Part shown: positions 9,802 to 18,533 of the stretch, in pieces
Layout: every line of letters begins with the position of its first letter
Position numbering within the stretch: the first letter of the stretch is position 1
DNA from: Anodontia alba
Taxonomy: Eukaryota; Mollusca; Bivalvia; Lucinida; Lucinidae
DNA: 64,000 nucleotides
Direction: 5' to 3'
Assembly: GCA_964016985.1 (NCBI GenBank)
Contig: OZ024826.1
Coordinates: forward strand, 70,815,768-70,879,767
Notes under the pieces: model-generated
Seen by the model: only the letters and a program-made list of their open reading frames with translations
Told to the model about the DNA's origin: nothing
Database searches by the model: none
Program-made: the position numbers and the translations under genes

Positions 9802-10800
9802 TTAGGCGTCAAAGGCTCTATTTTCCTGTCCCGCCACCACTTTTTGGGCAACAACTATTGGGCCTAAAGTTTGAAGATTTGCAGCTTGCAAATAGAATTT
9901 AGCAAAAGTAGAGGATTGATTCCAGACTGCTGCTTTGAGTATTTCGTCAAGCGGAAACTTATCAAAGAATGCCCAAGAAGAAGATAGTGTCCTAACTTCA
10001 TGAGTTTTAATCTTTAGGAAAGAAATGTCTCTACGGGTGAGTTTCCTATAGGCAAGTTTAAGAGTGTAAGATATCCATCTCGAGACAGAAGCCTTAGAGA
10101 TATATTGGTTGCCTTTAATTGGTAGAAATAGTATAGTTCTATTTTGACGATAAGGGCTAGTCATTTTAAGGTAAATTTTAATGCTCTTTTCGGGCAACAA
10201 AGTCTATCCGAGTGTCCCCTTTTACATGTTCGAGCTAAACTAGGGATAACTATAGGATCTGGGTAGATGGACGGAAGCTGATTCTTAGCCCAAAAAAAAA
10301 ACAGTTTGTACTAGCAATGATACCGAGACGTCAGATTGATTGAATCTTAAATGATTTGCATCCACTACCAAAGCATGAATCTCGCTGCATCTTTTGGCAG
10401 TGGCAAGAGCTAATAGAAAGTCTTAATCGTAACGTGAAGTCTAGATGTCTTATGTAGAGGTTCATATGGGGCTTTCAAAAGGCAGACTAAGACCTAAGAT
10501 AAATCCCATTTAGGAGTAAGAGATCTTTGTACTGGACGTTGCAATTCAAAAGGTATAATTAATTCTGACAAGACAGGATTCGATTCAATCCTATTACCAG
10601 TCTTAAATTTAAGAGTATTAGAGATCATGGATCTATAGCCCTTTATAGTACTGATTTGATACTTTTTCTCAGAGAAAAGGTAAATAAGGAAGTCGGCTAT
10701 TACAGAAAGAGGGGCCGAGACCGGATTAACCTTCTTTCTATGACACCAATTGGAGTAAACGATCCATTTTACATCATAGACCTTCTGAGTTGATGTTCGT
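9802..10800 (-). pseudogene. DIRS-1 tyrosine recombinase (broken N-terminal half, intact C-terminal 132 residues)
   Basis: Integrates the element by strand exchange using a tyrosine nucleophile. The open C-terminal part (9802-10200) has KIKTHEVRTLSSSWAF, fitting the HxxR catalytic block, and AAVWNQSSTFAKFYL, with the nucleophile Tyr in FYL. The N-terminal SAM-like part is readable in pieces upstream (QISTIKGYRSMISNTLKFK, ARTCKRGHSDRLCCP), separated by stops and frame changes around 10200-10500, including a poly-A run near 10293-10301. The gene follows RT-RNase H as usual in DIRS. Presumed inactive in this copy. Confidence 0.85.
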
Positions 10801-10802
10801 CT

Positions 10803-12663
10803 TCATTTTGAGACAAAATCTGCAACGTTTTGCGAAATTTTTTTTATCTCTGATTGATTGTTTGATCTCCCAAGCGTGAAGATCGAATAATGGGAGATTT
10901 TGGATGTAGAAACTTTCCTTTTGCCTGTGTCAGTAGTTTTGGAAAGAGCGGAAGACGAATTGGAGCTGATACTAACAGTTGTAATACCTCTGAGAACCAC
11001 GGTCGTTGGGGCCAAAGAGGAGCAATAAGAACTATTCACCGAGATTGCCGTATCTTGGCTAGAACAGAAGAATATCAGAATTGTTGGAGGAAATGCATAA
11101 GCATGAAGAAGATGACAGATCATTGATAATGCGTCTATCGCTAAGGCATGATTGTCCGGAACTGGAGATAAATACAGTGGGAGTTTGTGATTGAAGCGTG
11201 TCGCAGACAGATCCACATTGGGGTAATTGAGCATTTGGAAAATGGAGTTCGCAATCGATTGATCCAATGCTCATTCTATTTTGAGAGGCTTGTCCATTCT
11301 CGAGAGACGATCTGCTAAAATATTGAATTTTCCTGGGATATGTCGAACTCTGATAACGACATCTTGTTCCAGGCACCAATGGAGGATCTCCCATACCTCT
11401 ACACATAGGTTGGGAGAATGTATTCCTCCTTGTTTGTTGATATAAGAGACCACTGTTATGTTGTCGGTAGAAATCATGACACAAGAATAGCGAATATAGC
11501 TTTTGGCTTTCTTTAGTGCGAAACGAATGACCATTATTTCCAATATATTGATATGGAGTTGGGATTGGTCTTCCGACCAGCAACCATGAAAGGATAGTCT
11601 CATCGGTTCTAGAAGAGCTCCCCATTCATAATGACTGGCATCCGTATAAAGGAATGCATTGGGATCTGGAGGATGAATGGGCGTTCCCTGAACGAAGCGA
11701 TTGGTATCCATCCTGTATTTCAAATGGAATCGAATCATACTGTTGATTGGAACCTGATGATCAAGAGGAAGAAAGTATGGTCTCCAGACAGATAATAGAC
11801 ACATATGCAGAGGTCGTAAACGGAGTCTGCCTAGGAGAAAGACGTCTGCTGCTGCACTGATTTTGCCCAAAAGAGAAAGGAAAGTTCGTGCCGAAACTTG
11901 AGTCTGAGAAAGTATAGTCTTGATAGTCAGAATAAGAGAATCGACTCGGTCTACTGGTACCATGACTATATTTTGTTGTGTCAGAAATTCCATGCTTATA
12001 AATGTGAATTTCTGTGCTGGTATCAAATCTGACTTCTTTAGATTTGGTATGAAACCTAGAATTTGTACCATTTGAAGGCAATAGATTGTGTGGGATATTA
12101 GTCGATTGCGGATCAAATCTCTTATCAGCCAATCGTCTAGGTACGGAAAGAGGGAGATAGCACGTTGACGCAAGTGCGCTGCTATTACATCCATTAGTTT
12201 GGTGAAAATCCATGGACTTAGGGTCATTCCGAAAGGTAAGGCTGTGAATTGGTAGACTTGATGTCCGTAGATGAACCGCAGATTTCCTGGATTGCGGATA
12301 AGTTGGGACATGAAGATACGCATCTGTCAGGTCTATGGAGACAGCCCAGACGTTGACCACTATCGATTGTCTGACTGACTGTCTCCATCTTGAAAGGTTG
12401 TTTCCTTATGTATTGATTTAGTATTGAAAGATCTATCACTGGACGTAATTTCCATTCTTTTTTGGTACGAGAAATAGCCGGGAATAAAGCCAGGAGTTCC
12501 CGGATCTTGTACCCTTTCCACTGCCCGTTTTCGGAGAAGTTCCTCGATCTCTTCTCGTAATAATGGGGAGGAAGACTGGCTTATACTTATCGGAACTACC
12601 GAAAGAGGAGGAGGTAACCTGAATAGTATCCTGAAACCGTTTCGAACGATAGAGAGAACCCAT
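10803..12663 (-). pseudogene. DIRS-1 reverse transcriptase-RNase H
   Basis: Copies element RNA into DNA. The largest open piece (11271-12323, 350 residues) has the LPFGMTLSPWIF block, FPYLDDWLI with catalytic Asp63-Asp64, then RNase H with YTDAS (Asp228), LHINILEIM (Glu262), STDNITVV (Asp287) and HIPGKFNILADRLSR (Asp338). The motif A block (VSIDLTDAYLHVP) lies in a different frame at about 12315-12350, so a frameshift separates motif A from B. Upstream, LREEIEELLRKRAVE-like sequence (about 12520-12570) is the usual pol N-terminal block. Downstream of RNase H, FNHKLPLYLSPVPDNHALAI is conserved in DIRS pol; the frame then shifts again into 10803-11130. Confidence 0.9.
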
Positions 12664-12673
12664 TTATTGTCTG

Positions 12674-13191
12674 TTAACTCTTCCTATTGATCCACAAAGT
12701 GGGCCAACCTTCCTCCCACTGGAACGTCTTGTCGTGGTAAGACAGGCAGTGGAAAGGGTTGGATTTCAAAACCTTGTGGAAGATTGAGGCATGTTTAAAG
12801 GAGGGGAACTGTTTCGTGTTACCGCTCCTCTTTGAGTCCTTTCTAGTACCGGACGACAAGGACTGGCTCTGACTTTTGGGCCTGTGAGGCTGTGTCTGTT
12901 TAGGCCAAGAAGGCTTATTCGGCTGTCTAGGTCTCTTAAAGACTGTTGGAGCCGAATAAGCCGTCTTTGATTGTTGTAAGTTTGTATTGGTTGAGGAAGA
13001 TGCCAAGAAGCTTTGCTGTTGGGCTTCGTAATTACCCTTGGCAACTTCCTTGATTTTATTGTTAAATAGAGATTTGGCATTAATGGAGCATTTCGTAGTT
13101 CGTAACATGAATTCTCCAAAAGAAGCTTTGATGTGGCTAAAGCCGCATCGCGTCTAGCCTGGAATAGTTCTGTAGCTAAGATAGTAGACAT
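12674..13191 (-). pseudogene. DIRS-1 gag C-terminal region
   Basis: Two overlapping frames together encode a gag-like tail: LATELFQARRDAALATSKLLLEN... in one (13191 downward), then AKSLFNNKIKEVAKGNYEAQ and a basic Pro/Gln/Ser-rich tail (RPRQPNKPSWPKQTQPH) in the other. A single frame change near 13085 joins them, so the ancestral gag probably continued into here from 13910-15106. Likely a nucleic-acid-binding structural protein. Confidence 0.7.
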
Positions 13192-13199
13192 TGCTGCGG

Positions 13200-13905
13200 C
13201 ATGCTTAATTACTTTATTACAGCCTCTTAAAGTCTAGATAGGGCTGCTACAGACATGGACTGCTGTTGCAAGCATAAGTATGCAGCAGAAGAAAACAAGT
13301 CTGCGTGCGAATTTATCGCAACTAGTTTACGGGCTCTTTTTCCCATACTTCTAGACTTTTTACTGGTATCGAACATCTTCCTTTCCTGGATAAATCCAGC
13401 AAAGAAGCGTCCACTTATAATGGTGGAATATTTTCAGTTGGGAAATATTGATTTTGGCTCCTGTAGAATTTAGTCGGTGCCAAGGACGCGACTAAACTTT
13501 AAGAGCATAACCGATCTTTACCACATTTCTCAGAGTTCAACTTATTCTGGAGAAATTTCGTGGTACTCTCCACCAACTTTGATTGTGGTAGCACTAATAA
13601 TGGATTCGCATACGACTCCATGAAGTGCTCAGTGCCAGAAAGGGTTCAGCAGGAGTTTGTTCTTCGGTAGGTCTAGGACATAACTCCAGAGATTAGAGTC
13701 TGAACACCTCATTTATGGCTCTGTCAAAGGACCAGATCTCTTGCTCTGATTCAGATCCTGAGTCCTTTGCAGAGTGCTGTGTAACATTATCAGATTGTGG
13801 TATGGGTGTTACATTGGTTGTCTCTGCAGGTTGCAGCGTAGATGGTACTTCTGCAACCTGCGGAGCTTGTCTACTTCTTTTATATCTACCGAAATCATTT
13901 ACGGA
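13200..13905 (-). pseudogene. DIRS-1 gag middle region, degenerate
   Basis: Between the two better gag pieces. The open stretch 13693-13959 reads SDNVTQHSAKDSGSESEQEI then WSFDRAINEVFRL; further downstream in minus orientation the frame is repeatedly broken. No independent gene is seen. Confidence 0.55.
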
Positions 13906-13909
13906 ATGA

Positions 13910-15106
13910 TTAGAAGGAGAAATGGAAGAAGAAGACGTCGATCGTCTTCTTCTCCTCATGAGACTGTTTGATCTTCTTAGACTTCCTACTATATTTAGGG
14001 GAGTCTGAAGAAGATGATCTAGAAGAGGAGGAAGAAGAAGACGATCTATGCCTTCTCCTCTTTCTAGATTTGTGTTTTCTTTTAGTCTGCTCTCTTCTAG
14101 AACTACGTCTAGTCTGAGATGTCTGTGTATTGTCTGACCTCCAGGTATTGCTAGGCGGCTCTATAACTATACTGGGGTCAGACATATTGCTAAAATCAGG
14201 TTCAAGAGGCAATAATAGTCTTTTTGCAGAAATTGGGTTCAGAGGCTCATTCGAAAACGAATGCTCAGACCCCAAGACTGACTGGTTAGTTATTTTGTAT
14301 TCGCTGCCTGTAGCATGAATACTACTAACTGGAGCCTGGTAGGTTGACTGGTGTCCAGTGACTAGTGGCTGGATAACCGGTGACTGGTGCTTAGTGATTA
14401 AATGCCCGGTGCCTGGTGACTGATGCCCAGTGCCTGGTAATCCATTTCCAATGACTGGTGACTGGATGACCGGTGACTGGTAAGTGATGACCAGTGACTG
14501 ATGCCTGGTATCAGATGACCGGTACCTGGTTGACTGGTGCCTGGTTGACCAGTGACCAGTTGACCAGTGACTTGTTGACCGGTGACTGGTTGACCAGTGA
14601 ATTCTTGCCCAGTGACTGGTTGACCAGTGAATTCTTGCCCAGTGACTGGTTGACCAGTGAATTCTTGCCCAGTGACTGGTTGACTGATGACTAGCTGCCT
14701 GGTGACTGGTTGACTGGTGCCTGGCCGACCGGTACCTGGTTGACTGGTGCCTGGTGACCGGTGGACTTAGACTTTTTTGAGTGCCTATAGCACCTAAAAA
14801 GACGCCACAATGATGTCCTACCCCTGGCAGTATAGCCCTGTGGGTGGTGTCTACATCCACAGAATTGTCGTCTGACAAGTCAGAAACAACAAGCTGTTTC
14901 TTCTGCTTGTTAGGTCTCTTCTTAGTCATCATTGACTTTCTGCCAAAGTATGTTCTTATCTTATCGGCAAGAATCCATGTATCTTCGGACCAATTACTAC
15001 ATGTAGGACAGGTCGATAACCTGGAACAAGAAGAACATGAAAGACAATTTAGGTGATTATCCCACCGCGCTTTAATATGTCCACAATTGCCACGAACGAT
15101 CTTCAT
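13910..15106 (-). CDS. DIRS-1 gag N-terminal ORF (398 residues) with repeat region
   Basis: Starts MKIVRGNCGHIKARWDNHLN and immediately shows a Cys-rich block (CLSCSSCSRLSTCPTCSNW, residues about 22-40) that I associate with DIRS gag N termini, possibly metal binding. Residues about 110-250 are low-complexity Ser/Thr/His/Gln/Trp repeats encoded by 30-bp-class DNA repeats (14320-14770). The C-terminal part is very basic and Ser-rich (TKRKHKSRKRRRHRSSSSSS), RS-like. The open frame ends in KTIDVFFFHFSF, probably after a frameshift, because gag-like sequence continues downstream in other frames. It is the first gene after the 5' inverted repeat. Structural protein by position; no catalytic motif. 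Confidence 0.75.
   Translation of the reverse strand: MKIVRGNCGHIKARWDNHLNCLSCSSCSRLSTCPTCSNWSEDTWILADKIRTYFGRKSMMTKKRPNKQKKQLVVSDLSDDNSVDVDTTHRAILPGVGHHCGVFLGAIGTQKSLSPPVTRHQSTRYRSARHQSTSHQAASHQSTSHWARIHWSTSHWARIHWSTSHWARIHWSTSHRSTSHWSTGHWSTRHQSTRYRSSDTRHQSLVITYQSPVIQSPVIGNGLPGTGHQSPGTGHLITKHQSPVIQPLVTGHQSTYQAPVSSIHATGSEYKITNQSVLGSEHSFSNEPLNPISAKRLLLPLEPDFSNMSDPSIVIEPPSNTWRSDNTQTSQTRRSSRREQTKRKHKSRKRRRHRSSSSSSSSRSSSSDSPKYSRKSKKIKQSHEEKKTIDVFFFHFSF
14591..14680. repeat. Three perfect 30-bp repeats inside gag
   Basis: TGACCAGTGAATTCTTGCCC + AGTGACTGGT repeated exactly at 14591, 14621 and 14651. In frame (30 = 10 codons), giving SHWARIHWST-type decapeptides. Diverged related units extend to about 14320 and 14770. 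Confidence 0.95.
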
Positions 15107-15317
15107 GAAAATCGCGAAAACTCATGACAAGGAGACACGATCAATAATTTCAAGAAATCGGAAAACGATTTACAAAAAGCAATAAGATAATCGGTGGAAG
15201 GAATGATAGAGGAACATAAGAAAGACAATGATTAAGAAATTTTAATGGAGAAAATGAAAGAAAATATAGACATTTTTCACCGGGAGAAAAGTCCCTTGTT
15301 TACTTTCTTGTCCACAG

Positions 15318-15497
15318 AAAAGAAACTGACACGTGATTAAAAGAGTGGGAAGAGTAACGTCACACAGGCAACTGCCTAAGGGGCCTTCTGGATTAAGACT
15401 CTTTAAGACGACTGTACTGTCGTTTTTCTGTGGAAGGTGTGAAATACAGAATAGAATAGCACATTATCTATAGGTTAATGTATTGTGCATTTAAACT
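15318..15497 (-). repeat. DIRS-1 inverted terminal repeat (5' side) and right terminus
   Basis: AAAGAAACTGACACGTGATT through CTTCTGGATTAAGACTC to CACATTATCTATAGG; pairs with 9289-9446, and its outer 40 bp pair with the second half of the internal complementary region. Confidence 0.9.
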
Positions 15498-15565
15498 GAT
15501 TGTAAGGCAACATTTATGCATCAAGGACAAACTGATGATATTCTTAATTTTTTCAGAAAGCAGGC

Positions 15566-15783
15566 TTTGACAGATCATGCAAATTGTCTCCAATAGAGAC
15601 AGTTTGCATGAATTGTCAAACCAATATTTGGGGTAAAATAGTTTAACCCTTAACCTTTACCCCTCTCTGGGCTAATTCAGCAGACGATAAATTGGTGATA
15701 TTTGTCTTATTTTACCCAGAAAATAGGATTTGACATTTCATGCAAATTGTTTCCAACAAAGACACTTTGCATGAAATGTCAAA
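15566..15783. repeat. Two small hairpins of the TTTGACATTTCATGCAAA family
   Basis: 15566-15620 and 15729-15783: stems TTTGACATTTCATGCAAA / TTTGCATGAAATGTCAAA with inner TGTCT-AGACA pairing. Between and after them the words CTCTCTGGGCTAATTCAGCA and GACGATAA repeat (15660-15935). The second hairpin is nearly perfect. Confidence 0.85.
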
Positions 15784-15795
15784 CCCTTTCTTCTG

Positions 15796-15840
15796 TGTGT
15801 GTGGGGGGGGGGGTGGGGCGGGGAGGTGGGGGTGATATTT
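15796..15840 (+). repeat. G-rich tract
   Basis: GTGTGTGTGGGGGGGGGG then GGGGCGGGGAGGTGGGGG; several G-runs that could form a quadruplex. Confidence 0.85.
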
Positions 15841-16080
15841 GATATCTTAACCTTTACCACTCTCTGGGCTAATCAGCAGACGATAACTTGTTTCCTTTAC
15901 CACTCTCTGGGCTAATTCAGTAGACGATAACTTGTTTTCTTAGATTAACATTTGGTCTTCCTGAATTATCGTTCACTAAATATATTACTTTTTACTTAAT
16001 CAATTAATTTTGTTTTCTTAGGTTAAACTATTGATCTTCATTTCAAAATCGTATTGAATTATCTATAACTAAATACTATT

Positions 16081-17095
16081 AGGACTTATTATCTCCTACG
16101 TAGGAGTTATTAGGACTGATAACCTCCTACGTAGGACCTATTATCTCCTACGTAGGAGTTAGTAACTCCTACGTAGGACTTATTATCTCCTACGTAGGAC
16201 TTATTATCTCCTACGAAGGAGTTACTATCTCTTACGTAGGAGTTATTATCTCCTATGTAGTAGTTACTAACTCCTACGTAAGACTTATAATCTCTTACGT
16301 AGGACTTACTATCTCCTACGTAGGAGTTACTATCTCCTACGTAGGACTTATAATATCTTACGTAGGACTTACTAACTCCTCTGTAGGACTTATTATCTCC
16401 TACGTAGGACTTATTATCTCCTATGTAAGAGTTACTATCTCCTACATAGGACGTGTTATCTCCTACGTAGGAGTTACTATCTCCTACGTAGGACTTATTA
16501 TCTTCTATCTTACGTAGGACTTATTATCTACTACGTAGGACTTACTATCTCCTATGTAGGACTTATTATCTCCTACGTACGAGTTACTTACTCTTACGTA
16601 TGACTTGTTATCTCCAACATAGGACTTATTATCTCCTACGTAGGAGTTCCTAACTCCAACGTAGGACTTATTATCTCCTACGTAGGACTTATTATCTCCT
16701 ACGTAGGAGTTACTATTTTCTACGTAGGAGTTACTATCTCCTACGTAGGACTTACTATCTTCTATTTCCAACGTAGGACTTATAGGAGTTACTATCTCCT
16801 ACATAGGATTTATAATCTCCTCTCCTACGTAGGACTTATTATCTCCTACGTAGGAGTCACTAATCATACGTAGGATTTATTATCTCCTTCGTAGGAGTTC
16901 ATAACTCCTACGTAGGACTTATTCTCTCCTTCGTAGGACTTATTATCTCCTACGTAGGAGTTACTATCTCCTATGTAGGACTTATTATCTCCTACGTAGG
17001 ACTAATTATCTCCTACGTAGGAGTTACTATCTTCTACGTAGGAGTTACTATCTCCTACGTTGGACTTACTATCTGCTATCTCCTACGTAAGACTT
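16081..17095 (-). repeat. 21-bp satellite array, right arm
   Basis: About 48 units with the TCCTACGTAGGA palindrome and mostly CTTATTATC or GTTACTATC spacers, i.e. the reverse orientation of the left arm. More than twice as long as the left arm, with point variants (CCTATGTAGG, CCTTCGTAGG). One strand again reads as SYVGDNK-type heptads; judged non-coding. Confidence 0.92.
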
Positions 17096-17128
17096 AAATA
17101 TTTTTTCACCTGGCATTAGGACGCTTCC
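17095..17128 (-). repeat. Inverted terminus, right
   Basis: AAATATTTTTTCACCTGGCA then TTAGGACGCTTCC; complement of 1831-1863. Confidence 0.85.
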
Positions 17129-17410
17129 AAAACAGCTAAAATCATTTCGATCAGAAATCCAACATGACTGTCATTTTGCATATCTATTTTGAGCTTCTAC
17201 TCCTGAACCAAATTGACTGGAAACTAGGGAGGAAGTATCGGGGTGATTTGTTTTGCAAAAATAGCTAAATCGTTCCGATCAGAAATCCAAGATGGCTACC
17301 ACAGCCGCCATCTTGAAAATCTAGTTTTAACTTCTGAAACGAAAGGCATTTGACTCGAAACTTGTTTGGTACTCATGTGAGTGATACAGGGCCATCTTGG
17401 CCCGCTTGTG
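17129..17410 (+). mobile_element. Helentron-like repeat, right end (host of the foldback-like block)
   Basis: Resumes the interrupted tandem unit (AAAACAGCTAAAATC...), then one further unit from about 17190 and a partial one from about 17325, ending in a terminal hairpin GGGCC-ATCTT-GGCCC (17389-17403) followed by GCTTGT. The preceding TGTGAGTGAT is a decayed form of the CAGGTGAGCGAT word found at this place in other copies. Its left end is not identifiable; the LINE-A remnant adjoins it. Confidence 0.6.
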
Positions 17411-18510
17411 TGATGATTACCTCCTAACCGATACCGTGTGCAGCTGGTCATTCATAAGCGATGATTCTGTTTTTCTTTCCATCGTGTTGATCGTTTTAGA
17501 ACTTTAATTACTTGACCCAACTTTGTGATTGAGAATGCGCGTTTAAAAGCTCGCAAACCACAGAAATCTTAAGTCCCGTTTCTCATAACTTGGCTCAAAT
17601 GTGCATTTTTTTTATAACCAGGCTAGAAGAATCAGATTTACGCGATATTAAAACCTTACGAATTGAATAGTATCGGCAGCTATTCTGATTTGGCCATCCA
17701 AGCGGCACTACCCTATATTTTTTTCCGAATAAGCACCAAATTCAGTCCAGAAACGATTATGATGTAGCATGTGTAGGTTCACTGACCGTTCCAAGGCGGT
17801 TCTTCTGCCATGGTTTATTTTTGTTATAGTTCGTCTTTGAATGTGTGTGTCGCTTACATCTTTCTGTTTGGATAGCCATTTGGCCACTTTGTGGGAAAGT
17901 AACTGTCCGTTTGGCTTTCTGCTAGTAATGTTTCCATTAGGGTCTAGTTATTTCGTGTTTGTGTTTCTTTCCCTTTGATGTCTCCGATGGGAGGTGTGGG
18001 ATAATTGTTTAGATTCCTGATCATTGCCCTCCCTTCTATTTTATCTGATATGAGAAAATGTTTGTAAAAAGATGAAAATCTTTATAACACATGTTTTGCA
18101 TGCACTGTGCAATTTTCCGCGTAATGTTGAACGCCCCTCATATATTTGCTAGTAGGCGCGCGCGCGTGCATGCGTGCGTGTGTGTGTTGCGTAGTCATGA
18201 CACATTAGTGCCATTATACAGTCTGAAGGCAAAAATGAAAAAAAAAATCAAATAGGGGAGTCCGGGACATATTGGTACATACGGGGCATGTTGGTCAATT
18301 ATGGTTTTCATTAAACCACACATTAACATGTGTTGGAACATGCCTCTTGGAAGTCATTAAAGATCTAAAATTAAAAAGTGGCGTGAAAGTTCAATAATCT
18401 TAACGTTATTGAATCATTTAGGGCTATTCAATAAAAGGGCATGTACAACGCCGAAAATTTTTTCTGTTTCTTTTTTTACGTTTTTTAAAGAAAAAAAAAA
18501 TGTTGTTGTT
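17411..18510. other. No gene seen; microsatellite at 18150-18188
   Basis: No credible coding frame. (GC)n/(GT)n tract GGCGCGCGCGCGTGCATGCG with GTGTGTGTGT following. Poly-A and poly-T runs at 18236-18248 and 18479-18516 precede the next element. Confidence 0.6.
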
Positions 18511-18533
18511 TTTTTAGCTCACCTGAGCAACAA

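Larger units (their letters stand above)
9248..15498 (-). mobile_element. DIRS-type tyrosine-recombinase retrotransposon (DIRS-1), full structure
   Basis: Minus-strand order gag (15106 down to about 12674), RT-RNase H (12663 to about 10803), tyrosine recombinase (to 9802). Inverted terminal repeats: 9289-9446 pairs with 15318-15475. An internal complementary region lies just beyond the 3' end of the recombinase: 9493-9546 is complementary to the left terminus (9248-9300) and 9550-9590 to the right terminus (15459-15497). This is the hallmark arrangement of DIRS elements, which replicate through a circular intermediate and lack integrase and LTRs. Size 6.25 kb is normal. Several frameshifts in pol and the recombinase suggest it is no longer autonomous. 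Confidence 0.92.
1831..17128. mobile_element. 15.3-kb foldback-like (FB-like) block with inverted repeat-array arms
   Basis: The block begins GGAAGCGTCCTAGTGCCAGG at 1831 and ends with the reverse complement at 17128, one substitution and one indel apart over about 33 bp. Each terminus is directly followed inward by an array of the 21-bp TCCTACGTAGGA-type unit. AAAACA lies on both outer sides (1817-1822 and 17129-17134), a plausible target duplication, and the outside sequences join into one 136-138 bp unit of the tandem repeat seen on both sides. Drosophila FB elements also have long inverted termini made of tandem repeats; that comparison is by structure only. The interior holds many other transposons (mariner, Helentron-like, DIRS), most likely nested later. 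No transposase attributable to the block itself is visible. Confidence 0.6.

Noticed and set aside
14494..14694. Repetitive plus-strand frame (DWLTSEFLPS)
   Set aside because: Opposite-strand reading of the 30-bp gag repeats.
16081..17095. CRISPR array
   Set aside because: Units are contiguous 21-bp satellites with near-identical spacers, no unique spacers and no cas genes, in eukaryotic transposon-rich DNA.
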